NCBI GenBank assembly: GCA_017518025.1
Contig: JAFWWR010000236.1
Span: forward strand, 1-6,429
DNA length: 6,429 nt
Direction: 5' to 3'
DNA from: Clostridia bacterium
GTDB lineage: Bacteria; Bacillota; Clostridia; Oscillospirales; CAG-272
Position numbers and translations under genes: made by a program. The notes under the pieces were generated by a model. It saw only the letters and a list, made by a program, of their open reading frames with translations, was not told the DNA's origin and ran no database searches. Positions 6,000-6,429 of this stretch are shown here, in pieces (the first letter of the stretch is position 1; every line of letters begins with the position of its first letter).

Positions 6000-6079
6000 C
6001 AAACAAACCGTTCCGACCGTCCCCGCCGCCGTTTCACCGTCTCCGGGCGAAGGCGTTTTCGACCACCCGCTTTCTCTTT

Positions 6080-6154
6080 CAATCGCTCTCCGATAACGAA
6101 ACCGCGATGATGTGAAAAACAGAGCAATACAACGCTCGATTTAGTATTCGAGCC
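6080..6154 (-). repeat. intergenic repeat copy 3 (inverted relative to copies 1 and 2)
   Basis: Positions 6083-6112 are a perfect 30-bp reverse complement of 148-177. Beyond it the similarity continues: GTATTCG (6144-6150) and TACAAC (6128-6133) correspond to CGAATAC and GTTGTA of the left copies. It lies about 80 bp beyond the terminator of the rightward operon. Read along that operon, it has the same orientation as the left copies have along the leftward operon. Confidence 0.75.
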
Positions 6155-6166
6155 GTGCGCGAATAC
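6144..6166. repeat. short palindrome at the edge of repeat copy 3
   Basis: GTATTCG (6144-6150) and CGAATAC (6160-6166) form a perfect 7-bp dyad around a 9-nt loop. CGAATACA followed by AAGTTG (6171-6176) looks like the start of a fourth, truncated repeat copy facing the other way, so the palindrome may be a head-to-head junction of two copies. Confidence 0.5.
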
Positions 6167-6215
6167 ATGTAAGTTGGGTTTCAGGACGGCTGACGCGCGA
6201 AACCAATGGGGGTGG

Positions 6216-6300
6216 AGGGGGGAGCGAGAGCCGCCCGCGAGGACGTTGTCGGAGCTCTGCTCCGGTTCGTCCGAGCGGATAAAGCGGGCTCGGTCCCCCT
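6216..6300 (+). other. nested GC-rich hairpin structure, possible ncRNA or repeat element
   Basis: No gene is seen between 6000 and 6429. In this stretch four helices nest: AGGGGGG (6216-6222) with CCCCCT (6295-6300), GCCCGC (6233-6238) with GCGGGC (6284-6289), GGACG (6241-6245) with CGTCC (6268-6272), and CGGAGC (6250-6255) with GCTCCG (6259-6264) around a TCT loop. A pyrimidine-rich CTTTTCTTTT (6306-6315) follows. It could be a structured intergenic repeat, a second terminator or an RNA. No known RNA family is recognised. Confidence 0.4.
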
Positions 6301-6323
6301 TCCGACTTTTCTTTTAGTGCAGG

Positions 6324-6346
6324 TTTTCTTTTCATAGAAAAGAAAA
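6324..6346. repeat. AT-rich perfect hairpin
   Basis: TTTTCTTTTC (6324-6333) pairs perfectly with GAAAAGAAAA (6337-6346) around ATA. TGCA boxes flank it at 6318-6321 and 6349-6352. The composition contrasts sharply with the GC-rich neighbour. It may be the outer end of a repeat element or a weak terminator. Confidence 0.55.
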
Positions 6347-6408
6347 AGTGCAAAAAACCGGTGGATGATGGAGAAATAGATTTTTATTATACAAAAATAG
6401 CAGATACA

Positions 6409-6429
6409 GTCTCATAATCATTTTGAGAC
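6409..6429. repeat. inverted repeat at the window edge
   Basis: GTCTCA (6409-6414) and TGAGAC (6424-6429) form a 6-bp dyad with a 9-nt spacer, ending exactly at the window boundary, so it may extend further. The surrounding 6360-6429 is AT-rich and holds no gene start that I can support. Confidence 0.4.

Noticed and set aside
4165..6006. 613-codon open frame antisense to the membrane-protein gene
   Set aside because: It is rich in His, Val, Glu and Gly with no domain logic and no ribosome site. It mirrors the GC-biased codon positions of the plus-strand gene, whose membrane helices and motifs are coherent.
103..6154. Composite transposon bounded by inverted repeats
   Set aside because: There is no transposase or integrase between or beside the repeats, the enclosed genes are mostly housekeeping, and the repeat orientation is explained by each copy following an operon 3' end.
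6141..6353. 70-codon minus-strand frame
   Set aside because: It covers the repeat and hairpin elements, is Pro/Arg-rich low complexity, and has no recognisable domain.

Overview
The window looks like a chromosomal segment of a GC-rich, Gram-positive anaerobe of the Clostridia, probably an Oscillospirales-like gut bacterium. This is inferred from gene content (Mini-III RNase, a Clostridia-type thymidylate kinase, a RlmB-type methyltransferase), from strong AGGAGG-type ribosome binding sites and from GC-rich hairpin repeats between genes. No phylogenetic marker is complete enough to name a genus. No phage, transposase, CRISPR, tRNA or rRNA gene was found.

Layout: two divergent transcription units start from a shared AT-rich intergenic region (2422-2639). 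Leftward on the minus strand run tmk (thymidylate kinase), mrnC (Mini-III ribonuclease, overlapping tmk by 4 nt), a MIF/phenylpyruvate-tautomerase-like protein and a flavin-reductase-domain protein, ending at a hairpin terminator (347-373). Rightward on the plus strand run rlmB (23S rRNA 2'-O-methyltransferase) and a large gene for an 834-residue membrane protein, ending at a strong terminator (5960-5999). Positions 1-346 and 6000-6429 hold no convincing gene but are rich in repeats and hairpins.

The housekeeping genes share a theme of nucleotide supply and 23S rRNA maturation: Mini-III trims 23S rRNA precursors and RlmB methylates 23S rRNA. The small tautomerase-like and flavin-binding proteins are probably passengers in the tmk operon.

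Two things stand out. First, the 834-residue protein appears to be a catalytically dead relative of P-type ATPases. It keeps the eight-helix layout and echoes of the P/N domains, but it lacks a recognisable DKTGT phosphorylation motif, TGES and GDGxND, and it carries a long acidic N-terminal tail with an AT-hook-like basic patch and four heptad repeats. Second, a roughly 75-bp element occurs twice at the left edge and once, inverted, at the right edge. One left copy and the right copy share a perfect 30-bp core. Relative to the adjacent operon, all copies lie downstream of the terminator and in the same orientation.
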